From assembly GCA_005503065.1 (NCBI GenBank), contig SCOE01000001.1, forward strand, positions 354,054 through 418,053: DNA of 64,000 nucleotides, given 5' to 3'. Position 1 is the stretch's first letter; every line of letters starts with the position of its first letter. A program made the translations under genes and the position numbers. Shown here piece by piece: positions 35,545 to 45,273 of the stretch. The notes beneath the pieces are model-generated. The model was given only the letters and a program-made list of their open reading frames with translations, was not told the DNA's origin and made no database searches. The DNA is from Comamonadaceae bacterium ALPHA2B. Its GTDB lineage: Bacteria > Pseudomonadota > Gammaproteobacteria > Burkholderiales > Burkholderiaceae_C.

Positions 35545-37077
35545 ATGCAGCTCATCGTTTCGGCCGGATTGATTCTGGCCATCGTCCTCTGGGGCGTCGT
35601 CGCGCCCAGCCATCTGGGCACCGTCTTCGACGGCGCACTCGCCACGATCACCCGCAACTTCGGCTGGTTCTACCTGTGGGTGGTGCTCGGCCTCGTGGTG
35701 CTGGCGCTGGTGCTCGCCTTCGGGCGCTACGGCCGCCTCAAGCTGGGCGCCGAGGACGAGGAGCCCGAGTTCTCGCTCGGCTCCTGGTTCGCCATGTTGT
35801 TCGCCGCCGGCATGGGCATCGGGCTGGTGTTCTGGGGGGTGGCCGAACCGGTGTCGCACTACGGCACACCGCCGCCGGGCATCGCGCCGAACACGCCCGA
35901 GGCGGCCGGCGCGGCCATGCGCTACAGCTTCTTCCACTGGGGGCTGCATCCCTGGGCGGTGTACAGCATCGTGGCGCTGGCCATCGCCTTCTTCCAGTTC
36001 CGGCGCGGCGGCTCGGCGCTGGTCAGCACGGCGGTGCAGGCACTGCCCTGGGCGCCCTTGCGCCGCCTCGGCCCGGTCGCCAACGTGCTGGCCGTGATCG
36101 CCACGGCCTTCGGCGTGGCTGCCTCGCTGGGCATGGGCGCACTGCAGATCAACAGCGGCCTGGCCGCCGTGGTCGGCGTGCCGGTGAGCAAGACGGCGCA
36201 ACTGGCCATCATCGCCGTGACCACGGTGCTGTTCGTCTCGTCGGCTGTCAGCGGGGTCGACCGCGGCATCAAGCTGCTGTCGAACTTCAACCTGATCCTT
36301 GCGGCCTTGCTCGCGCTGGCGGTCTTCGTGCTCGGCCCCACGGTGGCGATCATCGACACCTTCACCTCGACCCTGGGCAGCTACGCCAGCGAATTCGTGC
36401 GCATGAGCCTGCGCATGACGCCCTTCCGCGACAGCAGCTGGGTGGGCACGTGGACCATCTTCTACTGGGCCTGGTGGGTGTCGTGGTCGCCCTTCGTGGG
36501 CCTGTTCATCGCGCGCGTCTCGCGCGGGCGCACCGTGCGCGAGTTCGTGCTCGGCACGGTCGCCGCGCCGACGATCGCCGCCTTCCTCTGGTTCTCGGTC
36601 TTCGGCGGCACCGCGCTGAACCTGGAAATCATGCAGCACGTGCCGATCGCGCAGGCGGTGAAGGCCGATGTCTCGACGGCGCTGTTCAGCATGTTCGGGC
36701 AACTGCCGCTGGGCACGCTGCTGTCGGGCATCGCCACCGTGCTGGTCGTCGTGTTCTTCGTCACTTCGGGCGACTCCGCTGTCCTCGTGCTGGGCACGAT
36801 GAGCACCGGCGGCCGGCAGGATCCGGGCGCGCGCGTCAAGATCGCCTGGGGCCTGCTGATCGCCGGGGTGGCGGCCAGCCTGCTCATGGCGGGCGGCCTG
36901 AAGTCGGTGCAGACCGCGACCATCGTGTTCGCGCTGCCCTTCACCGGGGTGATCCTGCTCATGGCAGTGGCCCTTTGGCGCGGCCTGCGCGAAGACCACG
37001 AGGACGAGGAGCGGCGCGAGCGCGCGCTGCGCCGGCGCATGCGCGAACTGGCCGGCTCCGCGGTGCCCAGGGCCTGA
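35545..37077 (+). CDS. BCCT family transporter (betaine/choline/carnitine type)
   Basis: A 510-residue, twelve-helix sodium- or proton-coupled symporter. The BCCT signature is clear: [16 protein letters not shown] near residue 93, [15 protein letters not shown] near 130, and the Trp-rich segment [19 protein letters not shown] near 303, followed by [12 protein letters not shown]. The C-terminal tail is charged and short. The substrate is probably a quaternary amine used as osmoprotectant or carbon source. It is convergent with the AsnC-type regulator gene, only 8 bases away. Osmotic control is possible but not visible. Confidence 0.92.
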   Translation: MQLIVSAGLILAIVLWGVVAPSHLGTVFDGALATITRNFGWFYLWVVLGLVVLALVLAFGRYGRLKLGAEDEEPEFSLGSWFAMLFAAGMGIGLVFWGVAEPVSHYGTPPPGIAPNTPEAAGAAMRYSFFHWGLHPWAVYSIVALAIAFFQFRRGGSALVSTAVQALPWAPLRRLGPVANVLAVIATAFGVAASLGMGALQINSGLAAVVGVPVSKTAQLAIIAVTTVLFVSSAVSGVDRGIKLLSNFNLILAALLALAVFVLGPTVAIIDTFTSTLGSYASEFVRMSLRMTPFRDSSWVGTWTIFYWAWWVSWSPFVGLFIARVSRGRTVREFVLGTVAAPTIAAFLWFSVFGGTALNLEIMQHVPIAQAVKADVSTALFSMFGQLPLGTLLSGIATVLVVVFFVTSGDSAVLVLGTMSTGGRQDPGARVKIAWGLLIAGVAASLLMAGGLKSVQTATIVFALPFTGVILLMAVALWRGLREDHEDEERRERALRRRMRELAGSAVPRA

Positions 37078-37085
37078 GGGCGCCG

Positions 37086-37565
37086 CTACACCACCGACAC
37101 GCCCGACTTCAGCGGCCGCATCACGAAGCTGGTCTTGCAGTCCTGCACGCTGGGGTGCTTGAGCAGCGTCTCCATGACGAAGCGCGTGTAGTGGTCCATG
37201 TCGGCCACCACCACCTTCAGCAGGAAGTCCATGTCGCCGCTGAGGGACACGCACTCGACCACCTCGTCCCACGTGGCCAGTTCGGCGGCGAAGTCGTCCA
37301 TGGGCGTTCGCTTGCCGCGCCCGCTGTGCTTCTCCAGGCGCACGTTGATGTACGCCGTGAGGCTCAGGCCCACGCGCCTGGAGCTCACCAGGGCGGCATA
37401 GCCGGCGATCACGCCGGCGTCCTCCATGCGGCGCACGCGACGCAACGCCGCCGAGGCCGAGAGGCCCACCTGGCCGCCGAGCTCGTCGAAGGAAATCCGG
37501 CCTTGCTTCTGCAGTACAGCCAATATGCGCCGGTCCAGCGAATCGAGCTCGATCATGTCGTCCAT
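37086..37565 (-). CDS. Lrp/AsnC-family transcriptional regulator
   Basis: A 159-residue protein: N-terminal helix-turn-helix ([20 protein letters not shown], then [20 protein letters not shown]) and C-terminal RAM/AsnC ligand domain with [20 protein letters not shown] near 95. ATG at 37565 (an ATG at 37556 is also possible). Divergent from hpd-phhA, so it probably senses phenylalanine or tyrosine and controls them, as AsnC-type regulators do at similar loci. The shared 132-base gap holds the A/T-rich TTGCAAGATAAATGCG. Confidence 0.88.
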   Translation of the reverse strand: MDDMIELDSLDRRILAVLQKQGRISFDELGGQVGLSASAALRRVRRMEDAGVIAGYAALVSSRRVGLSLTAYINVRLEKHSGRGKRTPMDDFAAELATWDEVVECVSLSGDMDFLLKVVVADMDHYTRFVMETLLKHPSVQDCKTSFVMRPLKSGVSVV

Positions 37566-37697
37566 CGACAAATGTTCGCACGATTCCGGCGCAGGAGGTG
37601 CCAAATGCTCCCGAGATTGCAAGATAAATGCGTCACGGAATGCCTAAAGTGGGCGGATGCCCCGGCCGCCGGCCGCCCCACCTTCGGAGACGATGAA

Positions 37698-38804
37698 ATG
37701 ACCGATCTGTTCGACAACCCCATGGGCCTCGCCGGCTTCGAGTTCGTGGAGTTCGCCTCCCCCAGGCCGGGCGTGCTGGAGCCGATGCTCGAGAAGCTGG
37801 GCTTCACGCTGGTGGCCCGCCACCGCTCCAAGAACGTGCTGCTGTATCGCCAGGGCGGCATCAACTTCATCGTCAACAACGAGCCTGGGCAGGCCGCGTA
37901 CTTCGCGGCCGAGCACGGCGCCTCGGCCTGTGGGCTGGCCTTTCGCGTCAAGGATGCGCACAAGGCCTACCGGCGCGCACTCGAACTGGGTGCCCAGCCC
38001 GTGGAAATTCCGACCGGCCCGATGGAGCTGCGCCTGCCGGCCATCAAGGGCATCGGCGGCGCGCCGCTGTACCTGATCGACCGCTACGAGGACGGCAAGT
38101 CCATCTACGACATCGACTTCGAATTCCTGCCCGGCGTCGATCGCAACCCCAAGGGGCACGGCTTCCAGGTGGTGGACCACCTGACGCACAACGTCTACCG
38201 CGGCCGCATGGCGTACTGGGCTGGCTTCTACGAGAAGCTCTTCAATTTCCGCGAGATCCGCTACTTCGACATCTCCGGCGAATACACCGGCCTGACCTCC
38301 AAGGCCATGACGGCGCCCGACGGCCTGATCCGCATCCCCCTGAACGAGGAGTCCAAGCAGGGCGGCGGCCAGATCGAGGAATTCCTCATGCAGTTCAACG
38401 GCGAGGGCATCCAGCACATCGCGCTGCTGACCGACGACCTGCTGAAGTCGATCGACGCGCTGCAGATGGCCGGCATCCCGCTGCTGACGGCCCCCAACGA
38501 CATCTATTACGAGAACCTCGAGAAGCGCCTGCCCGGCCACGGCCAATCGGTGGGCGAACTGCAGGCGCGCGGCATCCTGCTGGACGGCACCACCGAAGGC
38601 GGCCAGCCGCGCCTGCTGCTGCAGATCTTCTCGGAGCCGATGCTGGGGCCGGTGTTCTTCGAGTTCATCGAGCGCAAGGGCAACTACCGCGAAGGCTTCG
38701 GCGAGGGCAACTTCAAGGCCCTGTTCGAATCGCTCGAGCGCGACCAGATCAACCGCGGCGTGCTCGCCGTGGACGACAAGGCGCCCCGCAAGGAAACCGC
38801 CTGA
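37698..38804 (+). CDS. hpd: 4-hydroxyphenylpyruvate dioxygenase
   Basis: A 368-residue non-haem iron enzyme making homogentisate from 4-hydroxyphenylpyruvate in tyrosine degradation. The three iron ligands are visible: His in VVDHLTHNV near residue 159, His in [11 protein letters not shown] near 240, and Glu in FFEFIERKG near 321. Length matches bacterial HPPD. GGAGAC precedes the ATG. It is 32 bases before phhA, so a Phe to Tyr to homogentisate route is split over this operon and unlinked genes (a tyrosine aminotransferase and homogentisate dioxygenase are not in the window). Confidence 0.95.
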   Translation: MTDLFDNPMGLAGFEFVEFASPRPGVLEPMLEKLGFTLVARHRSKNVLLYRQGGINFIVNNEPGQAAYFAAEHGASACGLAFRVKDAHKAYRRALELGAQPVEIPTGPMELRLPAIKGIGGAPLYLIDRYEDGKSIYDIDFEFLPGVDRNPKGHGFQVVDHLTHNVYRGRMAYWAGFYEKLFNFREIRYFDISGEYTGLTSKAMTAPDGLIRIPLNEESKQGGGQIEEFLMQFNGEGIQHIALLTDDLLKSIDALQMAGIPLLTAPNDIYYENLEKRLPGHGQSVGELQARGILLDGTTEGGQPRLLLQIFSEPMLGPVFFEFIERKGNYREGFGEGNFKALFESLERDQINRGVLAVDDKAPRKETA

Positions 38805-38836
38805 CGCCAGCGGCCGGGCCTGCGCGAGGAGTCCCC

Positions 38837-39751
38837 ATGCTCAAGCAACCCAAGGAATCCGCCAAGCACGGCCTGGCGGCGGGGAAGGGGCACGCGCCGG
38901 CCCGTCCCGACTGGACCATCGACCAGGGCTGGTCGAACTACAGCGCCGAGGAGCATGCCGTGTGGCGCACGCTTTTCGAGCGCCAGTCGAAACTGTTGCC
39001 GGGGCGCGCCTGCGACGAGTTCATTCGCGGCATGCAGGACCTGCCCATCGGCCCCGAGCAGATTCCCGATTTCGAGCAGATGTCGAAGGTGCTGAAGAAG
39101 CGCACCGGCTGGGAGGTCGTGGCCGTGCCCGGCCTGGTGCCCGACGACGTGTTCTTCGACCACCTGGCCCACCGGCGTTTCCCGGCCGGGCAGTTCATCC
39201 GCAAGCCGCACGAGCTCGACTACCTGGAAGAGCCCGACGTCTTCCATGACGTGTTCGGCCATGTGCCGATGCTGATGAACCCGGTGATCGCCGACTACAT
39301 CCAGGCCTATGGCGAGGGCGGGCTGCGGGCGCACCGCCTGGGCGTGCTCGACAAGCTGGCGCGCGTGTACTGGTACACGGTCGAGTTCGGCCTGGTGCAG
39401 CAGGCCGACGGCCTGCGCATCTATGGGGCGGGCATCGCCTCCTCGGCCAGCGAAACGCGCTTCGCGGTCGAGGACGATTCGCCCAACCGCGTGCGCTTCC
39501 GGCTCGAGCGCGTGATGCAGACGCGCTACCGCATCGACGATTTCCAGGAAACCTACTTCGTGCTGGGAAACCTCGACGAGTTGCTGGAGCTGGCGCGGAT
39601 CGATTTCGGGCCGCTGTACGAACGCCTGGCCGGGCGGCCGGAGCACGAGGCCGGCCAGCTGTTGACCGACGACACGGTGCTGACCCGCGGCACAGGCCGC
39701 TACCACCGGGCCAGGCGCGAGGCGGCCGGCGGGCAGGCCGCCGCGGCCTGA
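38837..39751 (+). CDS. phhA: phenylalanine 4-monooxygenase
   Basis: A 304-residue pterin-dependent hydroxylase converting phenylalanine to tyrosine. The iron-binding motif HDVFGHVP lies near residue 137, with the Glu ligand in YWYTVEFGLVQQ near 182; GWEVVAVPGLVPDDVFF near 95 is family-typical. It is the single-domain bacterial form without the ACT regulatory domain. GAGGAG precedes the ATG. A short Ala-rich tail follows. Needs a pterin carbinolamine dehydratase, not present in the window. Confidence 0.95.
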   Translation: MLKQPKESAKHGLAAGKGHAPARPDWTIDQGWSNYSAEEHAVWRTLFERQSKLLPGRACDEFIRGMQDLPIGPEQIPDFEQMSKVLKKRTGWEVVAVPGLVPDDVFFDHLAHRRFPAGQFIRKPHELDYLEEPDVFHDVFGHVPMLMNPVIADYIQAYGEGGLRAHRLGVLDKLARVYWYTVEFGLVQQADGLRIYGAGIASSASETRFAVEDDSPNRVRFRLERVMQTRYRIDDFQETYFVLGNLDELLELARIDFGPLYERLAGRPEHEAGQLLTDDTVLTRGTGRYHRARREAAGGQAAAA

Positions 39752-39842
39752 GGACGGAGGCGGGTGGCGGGCTGCCGTCCGGCCGGGCCGCGCCGCCTTG
39801 CCTGACAGACGCGTTCGGGCCAGGCGGGCAAGCTGCCCCGCC

Positions 39843-40343
39843 ATGAAGCGCATCCTCGATCTCTTCCCCATCGTCCACGCCCTGATGGCCGTGGTCTTCG
39901 CAGCGGCCTCGCTGATGCTGCTGGTGATCGCGGCGCGCATCGGCTGGGACGCCTTCGGCAGCGGCCTGGACCGCGGCTCGGCGGCCAGCATCATCGAGGC
40001 GCTGGGCGTGCTCGCATCGGCCGTGGTGGCGCTGCAGATCTCCCGCACCATCGCCGAGGAAGAGGTCGTTCGCGAAGCTCACATCAGCGGGCCGACGCGC
40101 GTGCGCCGCTTCCTCTCGCGCTTCCTCGTCGTGCTGGTGGTGGCGCTGGCCGTCGAGGGACTGGTGGCTGCGTTCAAGGCGCAGAAGGAGCCTGCCGACA
40201 TGCTCTATGCCGGCGCGCTGGTCGTCGCCGTGGGGGTGCTGCTCGCCGGCTGGGGCGTGTTCATCCACTACAACCGCGAAGCCGAGGAGCTCGAACCCGA
40301 GGCCATGGCCGAAGCCAAGGAAGAGGACGACAAGGTCAGCTGA
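39843..40343 (+). CDS. small multi-pass membrane protein, unknown function
   Basis: A 166-residue protein with four hydrophobic helices: FPIVHALMAVVFAAASLMLL, ALGVLASAVVALQI, FLVVLVVALAVEGLVAAF and LYAGALVVAVGVLLAGWGVF, then an acidic C-terminus (EAEELEPEAMAEAKEEDD). I recognise no characterised family. It is convergent with, and overlaps by 8 bases, the lipoprotein gene on the other strand. Confidence 0.75.
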   Translation: MKRILDLFPIVHALMAVVFAAASLMLLVIAARIGWDAFGSGLDRGSAASIIEALGVLASAVVALQISRTIAEEEVVREAHISGPTRVRRFLSRFLVVLVVALAVEGLVAAFKAQKEPADMLYAGALVVAVGVLLAGWGVFIHYNREAEELEPEAMAEAKEEDDKVS

Positions 40344-40650
40344 CAGGCGGGACCACCCGTGCGCATGCGTGTTCGTCGACCTGGACACTCTGCGGCGGCG
40401 CGGCGCCTGCGGTCGGCACGATCCAGTAGCGCACCGCGATGCGGTGGTGCACCAGCACCCAGTCCTTGAACACCGCTGCGTTCTGGTCGGCCCGGGTGCG
40501 GCAGTCCGCATGGATCGACTGCCCCGGCGCCAGCGCCCTCAACGGCGAGACGTAGTGCAGGGTGCGCGCACCGATGTCGAAGCCGCCCGACGCGCAGCCG
40601 GCCAGGGCGGCCGCGGCGAGCGGCAAGAGCAGGGAGGCGCGCCGCCGCAT
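40336..40650 (-). CDS. small lipoprotein, unknown function
   Basis: A 104-residue protein with a lipoprotein signal (RASLLLPLAAAALAGC, lipobox Cys 19), so anchored in the outer or inner membrane. The mature part contains a conserved-looking SPLRALAPGQSIHADCRTRA segment and RYWIVPTAG; no named family. It begins 4 bases after the stop of the outer-membrane efflux gene and may be a fourth gene of the efflux operon. Confidence 0.72.
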   Translation of the reverse strand: MRRRASLLLPLAAAALAGCASGGFDIGARTLHYVSPLRALAPGQSIHADCRTRADQNAAVFKDWVLVHHRIAVRYWIVPTAGAAPPQSVQVDEHACARVVPPVS

Positions 40651-40654
40651 CGGC

Positions 40655-42157
40655 TCAGCGGCCTTGGCCGACGAGTTCGGGCGGCAGGTCGGTGCGTTCC
40701 CACCAGCCACCGCCCAGCGCCTGGAACAGCGCCGTGACGTCCGCATGGCGCGCGGCCCGCGCCTGGACCAGGGACAGGCCGGCCTGGACGCGCGCCTGCT
40801 GCGCCGCCTGCACGGCGGGGTAGGCCACCGCACCGGCCTGCCATTGACCTCTTGCGATCTGCCAGCTGCGTTCGGCGGCGGCATCGAATTGCTGTGCGAG
40901 CAGCAGCGCACGTGCGTCCGCCTCGATGGCATGCAGCGTGTCGGCGACATTCTGGAAGGCGGCAAGCACCGTGCTGCGGTACTGCGCGGCGGCCTGCCGC
41001 TCGCCGGCCCGCGCCGCCTCCTCGCGGCGGGCGAGCGCGCCGGCGTCGAACAGCGGTTGCGCCAGATCGCCGGCGACGCCCCAGAACCCGCTGCCGGCGC
41101 GCCCCAACTGGCCGAGCGTCAGTGCCGAGATGCCGAGGTTCGCCGTGAGATTCAGGCTGGGCAGCCGGGCGGCGGTGGCGACCCCGATCTGCGCGTTGGC
41201 GGCCTCGAGTTGTGCCTCGGCGGCTCGCACGTCGGGGCGCTGCCTCACCAGGTGCGAGGGCAGGCTCAGCGGAAGCGTCGCCGGCATGCGCAGTTGCCGC
41301 AGGTCGATCTCGGGCAGGTCGTTCGCCTCGGCCGGCGTGCGGCCGGTCAGCACCGCCAGTTGGTCGCGCAGCAGCGCCAGCTGCTTGTCCAACGGGGGCG
41401 CGAGCGCGGCCACCTGGGCTTGCGTGGCCTCCTGCGCCGCCACGTCCGCGGGCCCGCTGAGACCCGCGGCGTGTTGGCGCCGGACCGCATCGAGCTGCTC
41501 TGCGGCGAGCGCCACCATCTCGCGCACCGCGTCGCGCTGCGCGCGCGTCGACGCTTCCTGGATGGCCGTCGCCACGACACCGTTCGCCAGCGTCAGCCGC
41601 GCCGCTTCGCGCTGGAAAGCCTGCGTCTTGGCCTGTGCGCGGGCGTTCTCGACCTGCCGTCGCCCGCCTCCGAACAGGTCCGGCGAATAGGCAATGTTGA
41701 GCTGCGCGGTGTGCAGGGTGTAGATCGACGCGCCCGAGGCCAGGGGGCTGGAGGTGGACGCGGCGATGGACTGGCGCGTCGGCTGCAGATGCAGGTCCGC
41801 CGAGGGCCAGAGCGTCGCCTGCTGCGCCTGCGCCAGGGCACGCGCCGCCTCGAGAGCGGCGTCGGCACTCTTCAGGTCCGGGTTGCGCGCGAGCGCGTCC
41901 TCCACGAGGCGATCGAGCGCCCCGCTGCCGAATGCTTGCCACCAGCGCGGGTCCACCGGCGCGCCGGGGGCGAAGCGCTGCGCCTCGCCGCCCGGCCCCG
42001 GGGTGCCCGTGGTCGCGGCGGGCAGGTCCTGCGCGGTGTAGCGGTCGACGGCGGGCGGTTGTGGCACACGGAAATCCGGCCCGGCGGTGCAGCCGGTCAA
42101 CGCGACGATCGCCGCCACCACGCACAGGCTGCCCACGCGCATCGGTCCCCGGCTCAT
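40655..42157 (-). CDS. outer-membrane efflux lipoprotein (NodT/CzcC-type TolC family)
   Basis: A 500-residue protein with lipobox VALTGC (Cys 23) and two outer-membrane-efflux repeats: NPDLKSADAALEAARALAQ near residue 95, SPDLFGGGRRQVENARAQ near 160, RPDVRAAEAQLEAANAQIGV near 310 and WGVAGDLAQPLFDAGAL near 355. It forms the channel across the outer membrane for the RND pump encoded upstream. The ATG overlaps the RND stop (ATGA). Third structural gene of the efflux operon. Confidence 0.92.
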   Translation of the reverse strand: MSRGPMRVGSLCVVAAIVALTGCTAGPDFRVPQPPAVDRYTAQDLPAATTGTPGPGGEAQRFAPGAPVDPRWWQAFGSGALDRLVEDALARNPDLKSADAALEAARALAQAQQATLWPSADLHLQPTRQSIAASTSSPLASGASIYTLHTAQLNIAYSPDLFGGGRRQVENARAQAKTQAFQREAARLTLANGVVATAIQEASTRAQRDAVREMVALAAEQLDAVRRQHAAGLSGPADVAAQEATQAQVAALAPPLDKQLALLRDQLAVLTGRTPAEANDLPEIDLRQLRMPATLPLSLPSHLVRQRPDVRAAEAQLEAANAQIGVATAARLPSLNLTANLGISALTLGQLGRAGSGFWGVAGDLAQPLFDAGALARREEAARAGERQAAAQYRSTVLAAFQNVADTLHAIEADARALLLAQQFDAAAERSWQIARGQWQAGAVAYPAVQAAQQARVQAGLSLVQARAARHADVTALFQALGGGWWERTDLPPELVGQGR

Positions 42158-45100
42158 GTCGCGGCTCCCATCGGCCCGGCCGCGTCGACGGGGGCCGGTG
42201 CGCGGCGCTGGCGCCTCTCCACATGGGCCTCCACCAGGTAATAAAGGGCCGGCAGCCACACCAGTGTCAGGCCCGTGGCGGTGAAAAGTCCCCCCACCAC
42301 CACCGTCGCGAGCGGCCGCTGCACGTCGCTGCCGAGCCCGCGCGCGAGCGCTGCCGGCAACAACCCCAGGGCTGCCACGCTGGCCGTCATGAGCACCGGC
42401 CTCAGCCGTTCGCGGGCGCCGCGCACCACCGCTTCGCGCAGCGCCGTCCCCGCTCCGCGCAGCCGGTTGATGTTGGACACCACGAGGATGCCGTCCATCA
42501 CGGCCACGCCGAACAGGGCGATGAATCCGACGGCACTCGACACGTTGAGCGTCATGCCGCGCAGGTACAGCGCCAGGAGCCCGCCCAGCGCGCCCAGCGG
42601 CACGATCAGCAGCACGAAAGCCGGTTGGCGCAGATTGCGGAACTGGGCGAACAGCAGCACGAACATCAGCGCCATCACCATCGGCATGATCAGTGCCAGC
42701 CGGGCCTGCGCGCGCTGCTGGTTCTCGAACTGGCCGCCCCACGTGATGCGGAAGCGGCTGGGGTCGTAGTGAAGCCGGCCTTCGACGCGACCTTGCGCGT
42801 CGGCCAGGAACGAGGCCAGGTCGCGGCCGTGCAGGTCCAGGCGGACCGTCAGGTGCCGGTGGCCCATCTCGCGCGTGATCGTGCTTTCGCCTTCGTCCAG
42901 ACGGATCGAGGCGACCTGCGAGAGCGCGACGCGCGCGCCGCCGGGCGTGGTCAGCACCAGGGCACCGATGGCGCCCGGGTCGCTGCGCGAGGCGCCGTTG
43001 AATCGCACCGCGATGTCGTAGCGCCGCTCGTCGATGTAGAGCTGGTCGACCGGCGTGCCCGCGATGCCGGTGCCGACGAGGTCGGCGACGTCGGCCACGT
43101 TGATGCCCAGGCGCGCGGCCGCCTCGCGGTCGACGACGATGCGCACCTGCGGCAGCGGGGGCTCCTGGTCGATGGCCACGTCGCGCGCGCCGGGCACTTC
43201 GCGAAGCACGTCGCGCACGCGACCGGCGAGCGCGCGCGTTTCGTCGAAGTCGTTGCCGTAGATCTTCACGACGAGGTCGCTGTGCGCCCCCGCGAGCTTG
43301 TCCAGCACGCCGTCGATCATCGGCTGCGAGAAGCCCACCGTCATGCCCGGCAGGCGGGCGAAGCGGGCCGACATGCGGTCGATGAGCTGCGCCTTCGAGT
43401 CGCCGGATTTCCAGCTCGCATAGGGGTGCAGCCCCACGCTGGCTTCGATGTGCGACGGCGTCCACGGGTCGGTGCCGTCGTCGTTGCGCCCGAGCTGCGT
43501 GACGATGAAGGCGACTTCGGGGAATTCCAGCGTGGCCGCGCGCAGTTCGTTGGCCATCGACGTCGCCTTGGCCAGCGAGATGCCGGGCGGCAGCGTGACC
43601 TGCAGCCAGATCGAGCCCTCGTCCAGCGTCGGCAGGAAGTCGCGTCCGATCGCGCTGCCCAGGAGCAGCACGCCGGCCACGGCCGCCCCGAGGGCCGCGA
43701 CACCGATCGTGCGGCGGCCGACCACGCCCTCGAGCAGCCGCCCGTGCCAGGCCTGGAGGCGTTCGAGCACCGGGTTGTGGAAGACGCGGCGTGGCCTGCG
43801 GTAGGCCACGTAGGCCAGGCCGGGAATCAGCGTCAGCGCCACCACCAGCGCACCCAGCAGCGCGAAGCCCACCGCATAGGCCATCGGCGCGAACAGCTTG
43901 TACTCGATGCGCTGGAACGCGAAGAGCGGGAGGTAGGCGGTGATGATGACGACCATGCCGAAGAACAGCGGCCCGGCCACCTCGCGCACGGCGGCCAGCA
44001 CCTGGCTGGCTTCCAGCGGCTGCCCCTCGTTCTCTTCGCGGATGCGCAGGATGCGCTCCATCACCACCACGGCGCCGTCGACCACGATGCCGAAGTCGAT
44101 CGCACCCAGTGAAAGCAGGTTGGCCGGCACATGGAACTGGCGCATGAGCGCGAACGCGAACAGCAGCGCGAGCGGAATGGTGAGCGCCACGATCAGCGCC
44201 GCCCGCGGGCTGCCCAGGAAGAGCAGCAGCACCAGCGTGACCAGCAGCATGCCTTCCGTGAGCGTGCCCGACACCGTGTGCAGCGTCGCGTCCACCAGCG
44301 TGGTGCGGTCCAGGTAGGGCACGATGCGCACGTCCGCCGGCAGCACGTGATCGTTCAGGTCCTGCACGGCCGCGTGCACGCCCTCGAGCACGCGCGACGG
44401 GTTCTCGCCCTTGAGCAGCAGCACGATGCCCTCGATCGTGTCCGGATTGCGGTCCTTGCCGAGCACGCCCTGGCGCTCCTGCTCGCCCAGGCGCACGGTG
44501 CCCAGGTCGCGCAGCAGCACGGGCGTGCCGCCCTTCTGCGTCACCGCGATGCGCTCGATGTCGGCGATGCCGCCGATCAGGCCCACCCCGCGCACCACGA
44601 AGCCCTGCTCGCCGCGCGTGACCACGCTGCCGCCGGCGCTCGCGTTGTTGGCATTGATGGCCTGCCTGATCTGCGCCAGCGAGACGTTGTACTTGGCCAG
44701 GCGCGCCGGGTCGAGGTCGAGCACGAACTGCGTCGTGATGCCGCCGAAGTTGCTCACGTCCGCGATGCCGGGCACCTGCTTCAGTCGCGGGATGACCTTC
44801 CATAACTGCAGTTCGGACAGCGCGCGCAGGTCGCGCGCCTTCGACTCCAGCGTGTAGCGGTAGATCTCGCCGATGGGAGAAGTGAGCGGGTCCAGGCCGG
44901 GCTGTGCCTTGTAGGGCAGCGACACGGCAGCCAGGCGCTCCTGCAGCCGCTGTCGCGACCAGTAGTCCTCCACGCCGTCGCGAAAGACCACGGTGATGAG
45001 CGACAGGCCGAAGGTGCTCTTGGAGCGCATGACCTGCATGCCCGGCGTGCCCATGATCTCGCGTTCCAGCGGCACGGTGATCTGCTTCTCCACCTCTTCG

Positions 45101-45273
45101 GCGGCCAGGCCCGGCACCTGCGTGATCACCTGCGAGGTGGTGTCGGCGATGTCGGGGTAGGCCTCCAGCGGCAGCTGCGTCCAGCACCAGGCGCCATACA
45201 GCGCCGCGGCCGCGAAGACCAGCCAGACGATGGCACGGCGCTGCAGGCAGACGGCGACGAGGCGGTCAATCAT
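42154..45273 (-). CDS. heavy-metal efflux RND transporter (CzcA/CusA type)
   Basis: A 1039-residue inner-membrane proton antiporter, full length, with twelve helices and two periplasmic domains. The HME-RND signature in helix 4, DFGIVVDGAVVVMERI near residue 392, keeps the Asp-Asp-Glu proton-relay residues of the CzcA family. Also present: YPDIADTTSQVITQVPGL near 39 and RGMTLNVSSAVGFIALFGVA near 905. Metal preference (Cu/Ag against Co/Zn/Cd) cannot be settled by eye. The upstream adaptor gene overlaps by 8 bases and the downstream channel gene by 4. Confidence 0.93.
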   Translation of the reverse strand: MIDRLVAVCLQRRAIVWLVFAAAALYGAWCWTQLPLEAYPDIADTTSQVITQVPGLAAEEVEKQITVPLEREIMGTPGMQVMRSKSTFGLSLITVVFRDGVEDYWSRQRLQERLAAVSLPYKAQPGLDPLTSPIGEIYRYTLESKARDLRALSELQLWKVIPRLKQVPGIADVSNFGGITTQFVLDLDPARLAKYNVSLAQIRQAINANNASAGGSVVTRGEQGFVVRGVGLIGGIADIERIAVTQKGGTPVLLRDLGTVRLGEQERQGVLGKDRNPDTIEGIVLLLKGENPSRVLEGVHAAVQDLNDHVLPADVRIVPYLDRTTLVDATLHTVSGTLTEGMLLVTLVLLLFLGSPRAALIVALTIPLALLFAFALMRQFHVPANLLSLGAIDFGIVVDGAVVVMERILRIREENEGQPLEASQVLAAVREVAGPLFFGMVVIITAYLPLFAFQRIEYKLFAPMAYAVGFALLGALVVALTLIPGLAYVAYRRPRRVFHNPVLERLQAWHGRLLEGVVGRRTIGVAALGAAVAGVLLLGSAIGRDFLPTLDEGSIWLQVTLPPGISLAKATSMANELRAATLEFPEVAFIVTQLGRNDDGTDPWTPSHIEASVGLHPYASWKSGDSKAQLIDRMSARFARLPGMTVGFSQPMIDGVLDKLAGAHSDLVVKIYGNDFDETRALAGRVRDVLREVPGARDVAIDQEPPLPQVRIVVDREAAARLGINVADVADLVGTGIAGTPVDQLYIDERRYDIAVRFNGASRSDPGAIGALVLTTPGGARVALSQVASIRLDEGESTITREMGHRHLTVRLDLHGRDLASFLADAQGRVEGRLHYDPSRFRITWGGQFENQQRAQARLALIMPMVMALMFVLLFAQFRNLRQPAFVLLIVPLGALGGLLALYLRGMTLNVSSAVGFIALFGVAVMDGILVVSNINRLRGAGTALREAVVRGARERLRPVLMTASVAALGLLPAALARGLGSDVQRPLATVVVGGLFTATGLTLVWLPALYYLVEAHVERRQRRAPAPVDAAGPMGAAT

